NCBI GenBank assembly: GCA_002366795.1
Contig: DFBX01000113.1
Location: 1 to 52,196 of the forward strand
Length of the DNA: 52,196 bases
Reading direction: 5' to 3'
Source of the DNA: Rhodobacteraceae bacterium UBA3069
GTDB taxonomy: Bacteria > Pseudomonadota > Alphaproteobacteria > Rhodobacterales > Rhodobacteraceae
Position numbers and translations under genes: made by a program. The stretch's first letter is position 1. Every line of letters begins with the position of its first letter. A model generated the notes under the pieces. It saw only the letters and a list, made by a program, of their open reading frames with translations, ran no database searches and was not told where the DNA came from. Below are positions 41,356-49,150 of this stretch, one piece after another.

Positions 41356-42849
41356 TTACTCCGCTGCGACGGGTTCGTAGATTGCGGGCGGCAAATCGAA
41401 CCCCCACAGGCGGAACCGTTCCGAGAAGTGCGAACGCACACCGGTGGCCGTGAAATGGCCGATGATCTTGTTGTCCGGGGTCAGGCCGACGCGCTGGAAA
41501 CGGAAGATTTCCTGCATCGAGATCACCTCGCCCTCCATCCCGGTGATTTCCGTGATCGAGGTCATGCGGCGCGAGCCGTCTTGCAGGCGCGAGGCTTGCA
41601 CAATCAGGTTCACAGCCGAGGAGATTTGCGAACGCACGGCTTTCAGCGGCATTTCGATCCCGGCCATGGCGATCATGTTTTCCAGGCGCGACACGCCATC
41701 GCGGGCAGAGTTGGCGTGAATTGTGGTCATCGACCCGTCGTGGCCGGTGTTCATGGCCTGAAGCATGTCGATCACTTCCTCGCCACGGGTTTCACCCACG
41801 ATGATCCGGTCGGGACGCATCCGCAGGGCGTTGCGCAGGCAGTCGCGCTGGCTGACGGCGCCTTTGCCCTCGACGTTGGGGGGGCGCGATTCCATCCGGC
41901 CGACATGGACCTGTTGCAGCTGAAGTTCCGCCGTATCCTCGATCGTCAGGATCCGTTCGGAGTTGTCGATGAAAGAGGACAGCGCGTTCAGCGTGGTGGT
42001 TTTACCAGAACCCGTCCCGCCGGACACGATCACGTTAAGGCGGGTGGCGACAGCGGCCTGAAGATAGGCAGCCATTTCCTCGGAGAAGGCGCCGAAATTC
42101 ACCAGATCGTCGATGCCGAGCTTTTCTTTCTTGAATTTCCGGATGGAAACCAGCGACCCGTCCACGGCAATCGGCGGCACCATGGCGTTGAAACGCGACC
42201 CGTCTTGCAAACGGGCGTCAACATAGGGGTTCGATTCATCGACGCGGCGACCCACGGCCGACACGATCTTGTCGATGATCCGCAAAAGGTGCTTTTCATC
42301 CTTGAAGGTGATGTCGGTCAGTTCCAGCTTGCCGTCGCGTTCCACAAAGATGCGCTGCGGGCCGTTGACCAGAATATCGTTGACGCTGTCGTCTTTCAGC
42401 AGGGTTTCCAGCGGGCCAAGGCCGCGGACCTCGTCGTAGAGTTCCTGGTTCAGCTGGCTGCGGTCATCGCGGTTGAGGACGATACCTTTCTCTTCCAGCA
42501 CCTCGGCGGCGATGGAGCCGATCTCGGCCTTCAGGTCCTGTTCGGTCGCGGTTTCCAGCGCCGACAGGTTCAGATTGTCCAGCAGGGCCTTGTGCAGTTC
42601 CAGCTTGATCTCGCCAATGCGTTCGCGGCGCTTGCGTTCCTTGTCGGCGTGGCTGGCGGATGCGGCAACCTTGGGCAGCGCCCTGCGCATGGATGGCGCC
42701 GGGGCGGGCGCTTCGGGTTTGGCGGCCTTGGGCGCGGGGGCGCTGCCGCCCTGAACCGGGCGGGTGGAGGGCATCTGGGTGACCTTGCCGCCGCCGGATT
42801 TCGCACCGCCGCCGTCGCCAGATCCGTTTTTTTTGTAACGCGAAAACAT
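41356..42849 (-). CDS. tadA: Tad pilus assembly/retraction ATPase TadA/CpaF
   Basis: Secretion ATPase of the GspE/VirB11 superfamily that drives Flp pilus extension and retraction. The 497-residue protein has a disordered Gly/Pro/Ala-rich start (about 1-60), the N-terminal domain (LYDEVRGLGPLETLLKDDSV), Walker A SGGTGSGKTTTLNAL (276-290), the Asp box LTIEDTAELQLQQVHV, Walker B RMRPDRIIVGETRGEE (343-358), and the His box TGHDGSMTTIHANS. All key residues are present. The ATG at 42849 lies 77 bp after tadZ. It is followed at once by tadB and tadC. Confidence 0.95.
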   Translation of the reverse strand: MFSRYKKNGSGDGGGAKSGGGKVTQMPSTRPVQGGSAPAPKAAKPEAPAPAPSMRRALPKVAASASHADKERKRRERIGEIKLELHKALLDNLNLSALETATEQDLKAEIGSIAAEVLEEKGIVLNRDDRSQLNQELYDEVRGLGPLETLLKDDSVNDILVNGPQRIFVERDGKLELTDITFKDEKHLLRIIDKIVSAVGRRVDESNPYVDARLQDGSRFNAMVPPIAVDGSLVSIRKFKKEKLGIDDLVNFGAFSEEMAAYLQAAVATRLNVIVSGGTGSGKTTTLNALSSFIDNSERILTIEDTAELQLQQVHVGRMESRPPNVEGKGAVSQRDCLRNALRMRPDRIIVGETRGEEVIDMLQAMNTGHDGSMTTIHANSARDGVSRLENMIAMAGIEMPLKAVRSQISSAVNLIVQASRLQDGSRRMTSITEITGMEGEVISMQEIFRFQRVGLTPDNKIIGHFTATGVRSHFSERFRLWGFDLPPAIYEPVAAE

Positions 42850-42926
42850 TGTTATCTAACCCCGTTTCCCAAATTTACCTGTTTTGCCCGCGGCCTGTGC
42901 CCCGTGGCTCTGCTTTGGTGCGGGCC

Positions 42927-44177
42927 TTAGCCCGCCGCCTCTGCTTCGTTCTGGCCCAGTTCATGCAACTGGTGCGCCAGTTTCGAAATTTCCTTGCGCA
43001 GCGGGTTTTTCCCTGCGGACAGGGCCAGCGGCAGGCCATGATCGGCCCCCTGCGTCACCTGCTTTCCGCCGTCGGGCAGTTGCACGTCGATTGAAATTCC
43101 TAGGCTTTCCGCCAGCCGCTTGACGCGGGCCTTGCCGTTCAGATCAATGCCTTTGGGCGCGCGGTTCAGCACGAAACGCAGCTTTTCAAAGGGAAGTTCC
43201 TCGGCTTGCAGCGCCCGTTTAAGGCGCAGCGCATTCTGCGCCGATCGCATGTCCATTTCCAGCATCGCCAGAAAAACGTGTGCACTGTTCAGGATCGCTT
43301 CGGACCATTGCACCACCGTCGAGGGCATATCTACCACAACATAGTCGAAATTGCGGCGCGCAACTTCGAGAATTCGATTCACATCCTCGGAATTGATCAG
43401 GTCCAGCGGCAGCATTTCGGTCGGCGAGGTCAGAACCGTCAGCTTGCCCTCGAACCCGACCATCGCGGCCTGGAAACTTTCGTCATCCATGGATTCGGTG
43501 TCAGACAGCAATTCGTAGACCGACTCGCGGCGCGGCAGGTCCAGAAAGGTCGAGACGGAGCCATATTGCAGGTCCAGATCGATCACGCAGACCTTGGGGC
43601 CGGTTTCGTCTTTCTTGGCCACGTTGGCCAGTTCCCATGCGATGTTCACGGCCATGGTGGTGGAGCCGGCACCACCGGCCAGACCCTGCACGGCGATGAC
43701 CACGCCTTCGCGGTCGTCACCATGACCGCCGCGCGCGGTGGGGGCAGGGGTATATTCGGGTTCGGGTTCGGGCCCGGTGATGCGCTCGATGGCCGATTGC
43801 AATTCGCCCTCGGGCAGCGGGTAGGGCACGAATTCATCCGCGCCGGTGCGCAAAAGTTGGTGCAGGGCCGCCGGAGAGACATCTTCGGCAATCAGGATGA
43901 CCTTGATATGGCGGGCCTTGGCGCGGGCGATTACCTCGCCCAGCAGGACCAGGTTTTCCTCGTCTTCCTCGTCTATGGCCATGGCGATGAATTCAAGGCT
44001 TTCGGCGTCAAGCTGGCCGATAAAGGCCAGTGCCTCGGCAAAGCCAAGATCGCCCCAACCATCGCCAAGCGCGGTTTCCATATCCTCGATCAGCAGGTCA
44101 AAATTCTGCACGTCACGGCTGACCGTGCACGCGACCAGCGGGCTGGGGTCAGGTTGCAGAGCTGCGTTACTTGTCAT
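42927..44177 (-). CDS. tadZ: Tad pilus localisation ATPase TadZ/CpaE
   Basis: ParA/MinD-like protein that places the Tad machine at a site in the cell. The 416-residue protein has an N-terminal receiver-like domain without phospho-acceptor (about 10-140: VKVILIAEDVSPAALHQLLR), a linker, and the ATPase domain (from about 165). The P-loop reads LAGGAGSTTMAVNIAWELA: both the signature and the P-loop lysines of ParA (KGGxGKT) are absent, as in several TadZ proteins, so nucleotide binding may be weak or structural. VCVIDLDLQYGSVSTFLDL and YVVVDMPSTVVQW are the later motifs. The second of two close ATGs (44177) has the right distance to AAAAGGA. Confidence 0.9.
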   Translation of the reverse strand: MTSNAALQPDPSPLVACTVSRDVQNFDLLIEDMETALGDGWGDLGFAEALAFIGQLDAESLEFIAMAIDEEDEENLVLLGEVIARAKARHIKVILIAEDVSPAALHQLLRTGADEFVPYPLPEGELQSAIERITGPEPEPEYTPAPTARGGHGDDREGVVIAVQGLAGGAGSTTMAVNIAWELANVAKKDETGPKVCVIDLDLQYGSVSTFLDLPRRESVYELLSDTESMDDESFQAAMVGFEGKLTVLTSPTEMLPLDLINSEDVNRILEVARRNFDYVVVDMPSTVVQWSEAILNSAHVFLAMLEMDMRSAQNALRLKRALQAEELPFEKLRFVLNRAPKGIDLNGKARVKRLAESLGISIDVQLPDGGKQVTQGADHGLPLALSAGKNPLRKEISKLAHQLHELGQNEAEAAG

Positions 44178-44478
44178 TGCCATACGTCCTTTTCGATCGG
44201 GTATTCCCACGGCGGCGGAACCTGCTCTGTCCCTTGATCCGCGCATGGCCTCCACCCGACTCGTTGCCGTTCAGGGGGCTCCCATTGAAGACAAACTCGC
44301 CGATAATCTGGGCGAGATTAGGGCCAGACTGGCCCAATTGTGCGATATGGAAGGACGATACGAAGGCTAACCCAAGATTGTTTAAGGGCGCGTAACCGCC
44401 GCCAGACAAGCAAAAAGGGCCCCCGAAGGGGCCCAGTGTTTAGCTACGTTTCTTGGTTTTTTTCGAGGTATCAGAAGG
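44178..44478. other. Gap between the ompA-like gene and tadZ
   Basis: A 301-bp stretch that holds the terminator of the cpaC-ompA transcript on its right side (44411-44440) and must contain a promoter for tadZ on its left. I see no gene in it. A clear promoter box for tadZ was not found. Confidence 0.45.
44411..44440 (-). terminator. Rho-independent terminator after the tad ompA-like gene
   Basis: Read on the minus strand: GGGCCCC-TTCG-GGGGCCC followed by TTTTTG (stem at 44417-44434). A very stable UUCG hairpin with a U-run. It should end the cpaC-ompA transcript before tadZ, or attenuate it. Confidence 0.85.
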
Positions 44479-45162
44479 TTATTCGTTAGACGCCTGGCCG
44501 CTGCTGGCCCATTGGATGCCGGTCAGCGTGGTCTTGGATATGCCAGAGGCCACGTAATCACGGTAAACAATTTGTGCATACTTGCCATCCATCACCGTGG
44601 GGTGCCGTTTCACGAAGCCCGATACCTCGGTCACGGTGCGGCGGTTGCGGCGTTCGCGCCCTTCGGTAACGATCAGGGGCTGGGTTTCGCCGTAGGACAC
44701 GACCGCCTCAAGCCGCGAGCGCGAAATGCCCTGCGAGGTGAGGAAGTTCACGACAGCGCGCGCACGCGCCATGCCCAAGCGTTTGTTATAGCTGTTTGAT
44801 CCGACCTTGTCGGTGTGCCCGTAGACGCGAAAGCGCACTTCGGGGAATTGGCGGATAAATGCGGCCTGTTCGCGCAGCGCATCCATAGCGCCGGCATCCA
44901 GTTGCGAGGAATTGAACGAGAAATTCACGGTCGAGACCACCTCGGTCGAGAAACGCCGCGCAAGATCAAGCACAAAGCCCTTCTCGCCGCGCATCACGAG
45001 CGTGTTGTTCATCGTCGCGTTGCCATAGTCCTGATAGCCCGACACCAGCGCCCCGGCTTCGCCATGGAAGTTGGTATAGACAGGATCGTTGGACGTGCAG
45101 GCACCTGCCGTCACCAGCCCTGCGATTGCCAGATATTTACGCATGTGCCCCATCCGTTTCAT
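44479..45162 (-). CDS. OmpA-family lipoprotein of the tad locus
   Basis: A 227-residue precursor with a lipobox GACT (Cys near residue 22) and a peptidoglycan-binding OmpA domain in the middle: STEVVSTVNFSFNSSQLDAG, RFRVYGHTDKVGSNSYNKRL (Asp and the following Arg ligand are present), and GISRSRLEAVVSYGETQPLI. A C-terminal extension of about 55 residues (GFVKRHPTVMDGKYAQIVYR) is not part of the domain. It probably anchors the CpaC secretin in the wall. Start at 45162, or at the internal ATG 18 bases later. It follows cpaC by 4 bp. Confidence 0.87.
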   Translation of the reverse strand: MKRMGHMRKYLAIAGLVTAGACTSNDPVYTNFHGEAGALVSGYQDYGNATMNNTLVMRGEKGFVLDLARRFSTEVVSTVNFSFNSSQLDAGAMDALREQAAFIRQFPEVRFRVYGHTDKVGSNSYNKRLGMARARAVVNFLTSQGISRSRLEAVVSYGETQPLIVTEGRERRNRRTVTEVSGFVKRHPTVMDGKYAQIVYRDYVASGISKTTLTGIQWASSGQASNE

Positions 45163-45166
45163 CCCG

Positions 45167-46597
45167 TCACTCCATCACGTAGCCATAAGAGCCTATGAAG
45201 TCCTGCTGGGCAACCTCGCCCGCAGCACCTTTCAGGCGCTTGCCGCTGCCCGCAACCTTGCCGTTCAGGAACAAATCCTTTTCCGACGGGGGTTTGATGC
45301 GATCCGTTGGCAGTGCCAGCGCCTCGCCACGGGTCGGCGTCACTAGGTGCGCGGACACGATAATAACCAGTTCGGACTGTTTGCGCTGATACTCGGCGCT
45401 GCGGAACAGCGCGCCAAGGATCGGAATATCGCCCAGCCACGGCACTTGGCCGTTCACGTCGCGGAAATCGTCTTGCAACAGCCCTGCGATGGCAAAGCTT
45501 TCGCCGTCGCGCATTTCCACGGTGGTCGATGTTTCGCGCCGGGTGAAGGCGTCGATCTTGAAGTTGTTGAACTCGATCCCGTTGGAGCTGTCGATGGCCG
45601 ACACGGCCGCGTTCATTTCCAGGTTGATCAGGTCACCATCCACCACGCGGGGGATAAAGTTAAGTTCGACACCGAAGGGTTTGAATTCGATGGAAATCTC
45701 GCCACCATCCTGCGCAACCGGCACCGGATATTCGCCGCCTGCAAGGAACTTGGCCTCTTGCCCGGAAAGGGCGGTCAGGTTCGGTTCGGCCAGCGTGCGG
45801 ACAATCCCTTTGCTTTCAAGGGCTTCCAGCAGGATGCCGACTTGAACTGCACCGGCATTGAAGCCGAACAGGATTGCACCGTTCTGATCGGTGATCGCAG
45901 GCGTGGTGCCGCCCAGCGAGTTGCTTTGCGAAATCGAGTTGGCGTTGGTGTTGGACCCGCCCGAAATACCCAGATCATTGTCAAGCGCGGAGCCATCCAG
46001 CGCCAGCGATGTGGACAAGGATTTGGATACAGAACGCTGCATTTCAGCGAACCGCACCTTGAGCATGACCTGCTGCACGCCACCGACGCTCATCAGGTTG
46101 GACACGCGTTCGGGTGCATAGCGTTCGGCCAGATCCAGCGCGCGCTGCAAACGCTGCGCAGAGGATACGGTGCCCGAAAGCACGATGCCATCATTCGCGG
46201 TGCGCACCTCGATCTTTTCGCCGGGAAGGATCTGGCGCAGGCGTTCCTTGAATTCGGAAACATCCGCCGCGACATGCACATCGACGTTGGCGATCAACTG
46301 CCCCGATGCGTCCAGCAAGGTCAGGGTCGTCAGACCCGGGGCCTTGCCCAGCACATAGATGGTGCGGTCCGAAAGCGAGGAAATATCCGCGATGGCGGGG
46401 TTGGCGATCGAAAGTTCCGCGAAGGGAACATCGCTTTCCACCACCACGGCGCGGTTCATGGGCACGTTCAGCTTGCTGGCCACGCCCTTTTTGACCACGC
46501 GCAGGGATTCCGCGCTTGCGTTGGATACGGCAACCATCGGGCTGCTCGCTACGGTAAAGCCCAAAAGGGCTGCCTTAATAAATCTGTCAATTTTCAT
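45167..46597 (-). CDS. cpaC: Tad pilus outer-membrane secretin CpaC/RcpA
   Basis: Forms the outer-membrane channel through which the Flp pilus leaves. The 476-residue precursor has a signal peptide (MKIDRFIKAALLGFTVASSP, cut after SNASA), a pilus-assembly N-terminal domain (NRAVVVESDVPFAELSIANP), a BON-type domain (FKERLRQILPGEKIEVRTAN), and the secretin core with VGVQ-type signature VQVGILLEALESKGIVRTLA, EPNLTALSGQEAKFLAGGEY, and the C-terminal VPWLGDIPILGALFRSAEYQ. All are intact. The ATG at 46597 follows GGAGAGG. It has its own 216-bp upstream region with palindromes and a terminator, so it starts a separate transcript. Confidence 0.94.
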   Translation of the reverse strand: MKIDRFIKAALLGFTVASSPMVAVSNASAESLRVVKKGVASKLNVPMNRAVVVESDVPFAELSIANPAIADISSLSDRTIYVLGKAPGLTTLTLLDASGQLIANVDVHVAADVSEFKERLRQILPGEKIEVRTANDGIVLSGTVSSAQRLQRALDLAERYAPERVSNLMSVGGVQQVMLKVRFAEMQRSVSKSLSTSLALDGSALDNDLGISGGSNTNANSISQSNSLGGTTPAITDQNGAILFGFNAGAVQVGILLEALESKGIVRTLAEPNLTALSGQEAKFLAGGEYPVPVAQDGGEISIEFKPFGVELNFIPRVVDGDLINLEMNAAVSAIDSSNGIEFNNFKIDAFTRRETSTTVEMRDGESFAIAGLLQDDFRDVNGQVPWLGDIPILGALFRSAEYQRKQSELVIIVSAHLVTPTRGEALALPTDRIKPPSEKDLFLNGKVAGSGKRLKGAAGEVAQQDFIGSYGYVME

Positions 46598-46707
46598 GTG
46601 ACCTGCCTCTCCGATCACGCCTCGATTGCGGGTCTTGGTGCCCACGATTGATCTGACCATGGGGGAATTTTTAAATTTTTGCAATAATCAATGGGTTTCG
46701 AGGTGCT

Positions 46708-46732
46708 GTTTCAGTGAAACGAATGTGATTCG
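46708..46732. promoter_or_regulatory. Two abutting palindromes upstream of cpaC
   Basis: GTTTCAGTGAAAC (46708-46720), a 6-bp perfect inverted repeat around one base, runs directly into CGAATGTGATTCG (46720-46732), a 5-bp perfect repeat around GTG. They lie 111-135 bp before the cpaC start, next to an A+T-rich stretch (46665-46695) that could be the promoter. The arrangement suggests operator sites for a regulator of the secretin transcript. Confidence 0.45.
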
Positions 46733-46755
46733 TCTGCAAGCTGCGGCGAAAATGC

Positions 46756-46790
46756 AACGCGGCGCGAGGGGGGCTCGCGCCGCGCAATAA
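46756..46790 (-). terminator. GC-rich terminator-like hairpin after cpaB
   Basis: Perfect inverted repeat CGCGGCGCGAG (46758-46768) and CTCGCGCCGCG (46773-46783) with a GGGG loop. On the minus strand it is followed by TTGCATTTTC, a weak U-run. It probably ends the cpaB transcript ahead of cpaC. Confidence 0.65.
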
Positions 46791-46813
46791 CGTGATTTTT
46801 CGTTCTTTCGCAA

Positions 46814-47692
46814 TCAGTTGGTGCAGGGGATCGGAATCTCGATCACCTCGGCCCCGCGGCGTGTGCGAATGGTGCAGACCTCTTTCTTTTGCTCGACAAC
46901 CGGGGCAGGGGCGGCGGCCAGACCCAGCAGGGCGTTCTGATCCACCTCGATGCTGTCGGCCACGGTTTCGTCGCCCAGTCCGACCAGCGACAGCGACAGT
47001 TTGCCATTGTATTGCGCCTGTCCAAGACGGGCCACCTGTTGCGGGCGCACGGCCACGGTGACGGTGCGGGCGATGGTCGCGCCGGTGATGTCGCCGCCGG
47101 CCTGCTGGTCCACCGCGATGATTTCGACCGCGCTTTCGATCAGCTTGGTCACGTCACGGCGACTGCTGCCGACGTTTTCGGTGTTCTGGGCTCTGGCGAT
47201 GGACACGCTGCCAGTCCAGTAGATATCTACCTTGTCACCGGGACGCAGGAAGCCGGACACACCCGAGGCCACGTCGACCTCGATGGCAAAGGCACGCATG
47301 CCCGGATCCAGAAGGGATGTCAGGCCCGCGCCCTCACCGGGGTTGGTGATCTTGCTGGCCAGCAGCGGCTCGTTGCGCTCCATCTGGCGCAAAACCATGC
47401 GCGGTTCCTTGTTATCGTTGGGGAACAGCTCGAAATCACCGGTAAAGGTGCCTTCGGGCAGGGCGTCGCCGTTCACCTTGACCTTGCGCACATGTTCCGG
47501 GGTCAGCACATCGCCATAGTCGATGTTCTTTTCCAGCACATAAATCTCGGCCACCTTGAAGGGCGGTTTGGATGCTTGTTCGGCGCGGGCCAAGCGGTTG
47601 TTCAGCCCGGATACATAGTCCTGAGCCATGTAGACGGCAAAACCGGCAAGGCCGAGGCCGGCAACAAGGACGAGTCCGAATATCGCTCGCAT
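46814..47692 (-). CDS. cpaB: Flp pilus assembly protein CpaB/RcpC
   Basis: Periplasmic protein anchored by one N-terminal helix (IFGLVLVAGLGLAGFAVYMA) that supports the secretin and pilus. The 292-residue protein has the SAF/AFP-III-like domain (VLEKNIDYGDVLTPEHVRKV), the family core GMRAFAIEVDVASGVSGFLRPGD split by the usual spacing, and TVTVAVRPQQVARLGQAQYN near 225. A cysteine pair at the C terminus (EVCTIRTRRG and IPIPCTN) may form a disulfide. The ATG at 47692 follows GAGAGGA. It is separated from flp1 by 247 bp containing the flp1 terminator. Confidence 0.92.
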   Translation of the reverse strand: MRAIFGLVLVAGLGLAGFAVYMAQDYVSGLNNRLARAEQASKPPFKVAEIYVLEKNIDYGDVLTPEHVRKVKVNGDALPEGTFTGDFELFPNDNKEPRMVLRQMERNEPLLASKITNPGEGAGLTSLLDPGMRAFAIEVDVASGVSGFLRPGDKVDIYWTGSVSIARAQNTENVGSSRRDVTKLIESAVEIIAVDQQAGGDITGATIARTVTVAVRPQQVARLGQAQYNGKLSLSLVGLGDETVADSIEVDQNALLGLAAAPAPVVEQKKEVCTIRTRRGAEVIEIPIPCTN

Positions 47693-47882
47693 GTCAAAAT
47701 CCTCTCGTGCGCGTGCAGGGAGACCCCCATGGCCGTGCTGACGCTGTTGAGTTTCTGCACTGACCATACCTGCGGAATATGGCGAAAAAGGGGAATGCAG
47801 GTGATCGTTTCGTGATCGGAGACGGTGCGCGGCTTTCGCGGGGTTTGATCGCGTTATCGTTGACGCCGTCACAAACGGGGAA

Positions 47883-47920
47883 AGGGCGGGCCCCCGGTAT
47901 GTCGGGGGCTACCGCCCTGA
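47883..47920 (-). terminator. Terminator of flp1
   Basis: Nested inverted repeat AGGGCGG-GCCCCCG / CGGGGGC-TACCGCCCT (47883-47918), 20 bp after the flp1 stop. On the minus strand TTTCCCCGTTT follows. It allows abundant pilin mRNA to end before cpaB. Confidence 0.7.
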
Positions 47921-47939
47921 ACCTGGTCTGATGTCTGGA

Positions 47940-48107
47940 TCAGTTGGTGATGTCGACTGCGGTCGAGGCCGACAAAGTGGATACGCCACCCGCAACGGCA
48001 GCGATGCTGATCCCGCCGATGCCGACGATTGCGGCGGTCAGCATGACCCAATCCACGGTGACTGCGCCATCTTCATCGGCGCGGAATTTTTTGAAGAGTT
48101 TACGCAT
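47940..48107 (-). CDS. flp: Flp family type IVb pilin (copy 1, divergent)
   Basis: A 55-residue prepilin. Leader MRKLFKKFRADEDG is basic and ends in Gly; cleavage before AVTVDWVMLTAAIVGIGG would give a 41-residue pilin. The +5 residue is Asp and +6 is Trp, where most Flp pilins have Glu and Tyr. The hydrophobic helix continues to about residue 42 and the tail is STLSASTAVDITN. The ATG at 48107 follows GAGG. It shares the leader pattern with the two identical pilins upstream but differs from them at about 20 positions. It ends at its own terminator. Confidence 0.92.
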   Translation of the reverse strand: MRKLFKKFRADEDGAVTVDWVMLTAAIVGIGGISIAAVAGGVSTLSASTAVDITN

Positions 48108-48292
48108 GGTTGCCTCGTTTCGCTCATGTTTTATATTCAAGTCGCCGCAGTTAGGTCGCTGGTCTGGGCTTTGGATGTCCCCAGGATGGCGTTCAATTCG
48201 GGCAGATATGCGGCATGTTGCGTTCATTTGCATGAAATATACAAATTTTTCCGGCTTTTTGTGGGATGTAATTTGCCTTTTGGTCGAAAAAT

Positions 48293-48326
48293 AAAAAGAG
48301 GCGCAGGATGCCCTGCGCCTCTTTGT
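48293..48326 (-). terminator. Terminator of flp2
   Basis: Perfect 13-bp stem AAAGAGGCGCAGG-ATGC-CCTGCGCCTCTTT. On the minus strand it is followed by TTATTTTTCG. The same terminator, base for base, lies after flp3. A second small hairpin, CCGGACC-GGGT-GGTCCGG (48336-48353), sits between the flp2 stop and this terminator. Confidence 0.88.
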
Positions 48327-48359
48327 GTCTCGATACCGGACCGGGTGGTCCGGCGCCGA

Positions 48360-48527
48360 TTACGACGTCATCGCGGTGACGGTCGAAGCGGCCAGAGTGT
48401 CGGTGCCGCCTTTGATGGCTGCAACGCCGGCTGCTGCCAGGCCAACCACGGCTGCGGTCAGAACAACCCAGTCAACCGTTACTGCGCCGTCTTCGTCGTT
48501 GCGGAAGTTTTTGATGAATTTGATCAT
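48360..48527 (-). CDS. flp: Flp family type IVb pilin (copy 2)
   Basis: A 55-residue prepilin, identical in DNA and protein to copy 3 at 48983-49150. Leader MIKFIKNFRNDEDG, cleavage before AVTVDWVVLTAAVVGLAAAG, tail KGGTDTLAASTVTAMTS. As in copy 1, the +5 acidic residue is Asp and +6 is Trp. The ribosome site GAGAGAAGG differs from that of copy 3 because the repeat ends three bases before the start codon, so expression may differ although the product is the same. It has its own terminator. Confidence 0.92.
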   Translation of the reverse strand: MIKFIKNFRNDEDGAVTVDWVVLTAAVVGLAAAGVAAIKGGTDTLAASTVTAMTS

Positions 48528-48530
48528 GGT

Positions 48531-48915
48531 AAGGGCCTTCTCTCTCTCGGTCTAGGTTTCAGATGTCACCGCTTTGGAGAACCACTCTCCGCTTCGGGAT
48601 GAGTTGAATTTGCCCCCGGAATCGGGCGAGAATGGGGCGCGATATGATCGAATCCATGGAAATTGGCCGGCCTTCACGAATTATTAAGGACGGTCTTGCA
48701 GTTCGTGCCGGATTGTTGCGTTTCAGGAAATGCAGGGTGGTTTTGCACGGTGCTTTCCGTAGCTTAGCTTTTTCGATGCACAGGTTTACGGTGGCCGATT
48801 GCACGCCGTGCCACATCTGAAGGTCGCGCCGCGCTGCCAGGGAATGGCGCGCGCAGGCTGGCAGAGCAACAGCCAAGCTGCCCAAGGCAGGGCCACAAAA
48901 ACAACCCCGCAATAG
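48531..48915. other. Unique spacer between the two flp repeat units
   Basis: A 385-bp stretch upstream of flp2, between the repeat units. It must hold the flp2 promoter. An A+T-rich part (about 48680-48690, GAATTATTAAGG) is visible. No gene with convincing codon use was found on either strand. A sequence resembling half of a sigma-54 site was checked and has the wrong spacing. Confidence 0.5.
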
Positions 48916-48949
48916 AAAAAGAGGCGCAGGATGCCCTGCGCCTCTTTGT
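48916..48949 (-). terminator. Terminator of flp3
   Basis: Same 13-bp stem as after flp2 (AAAGAGGCGCAGG / CCTGCGCCTCTTT). On the minus strand it is followed by TTCTATTGCGG, a slightly weaker U-run. Confidence 0.85.
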
Positions 48950-48982
48950 GTCTCGATACCGGACCGGGTGGTCCGGTGCCGA

Positions 48983-49150
48983 TTACGACGTCATCGCGGT
49001 GACGGTCGAAGCGGCCAGAGTGTCGGTGCCGCCTTTGATGGCTGCAACGCCGGCTGCTGCCAGGCCAACCACGGCTGCGGTCAGAACAACCCAGTCAACC
49101 GTTACTGCGCCGTCTTCGTCGTTGCGGAAGTTTTTGATGAATTTGATCAT
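48983..49150 (-). CDS. flp: Flp family type IVb pilin (copy 3)
   Basis: First gene of the tad cluster in the direction of transcription; a 55-residue prepilin identical to copy 2. The ribosome site is GGAGGG, seven bases before ATG, better than that of copy 2. The mature pilin would start at Ala15. The leader keeps the basic stretch and the terminal Gly needed by the A24 peptidase encoded at 37384-37920. The promoter lies in the A+T-rich 362-bp gap shared with the divergent transglycosylase. Confidence 0.93.
   Translation of the reverse strand: MIKFIKNFRNDEDGAVTVDWVVLTAAVVGLAAAGVAAIKGGTDTLAASTVTAMTS

Larger units (their letters stand above)
48293..48530. repeat. Direct repeat unit A containing flp2 and its terminator
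   Basis: This 238-bp unit equals 48916-49153 with a single mismatch (C at 48354, T at 48977), outside the coding region. It covers the terminator, the whole flp gene and the first bases before the start codon, but not the promoter or the full ribosome site. Confidence 0.9.

Noticed and set aside
48680..48720. Sigma-54 promoter before flp2 (GGCACGAACTGC on the minus strand)
   Set aside because: GG and GC are two bases too close for the -24/-12 arrangement, and there is no enhancer-type regulator nearby.
48632..48820. Small plus-strand frame in the flp spacer
   Set aside because: No ribosome site, no family features and codon use unlike the neighbours; the region fits a promoter spacer better.
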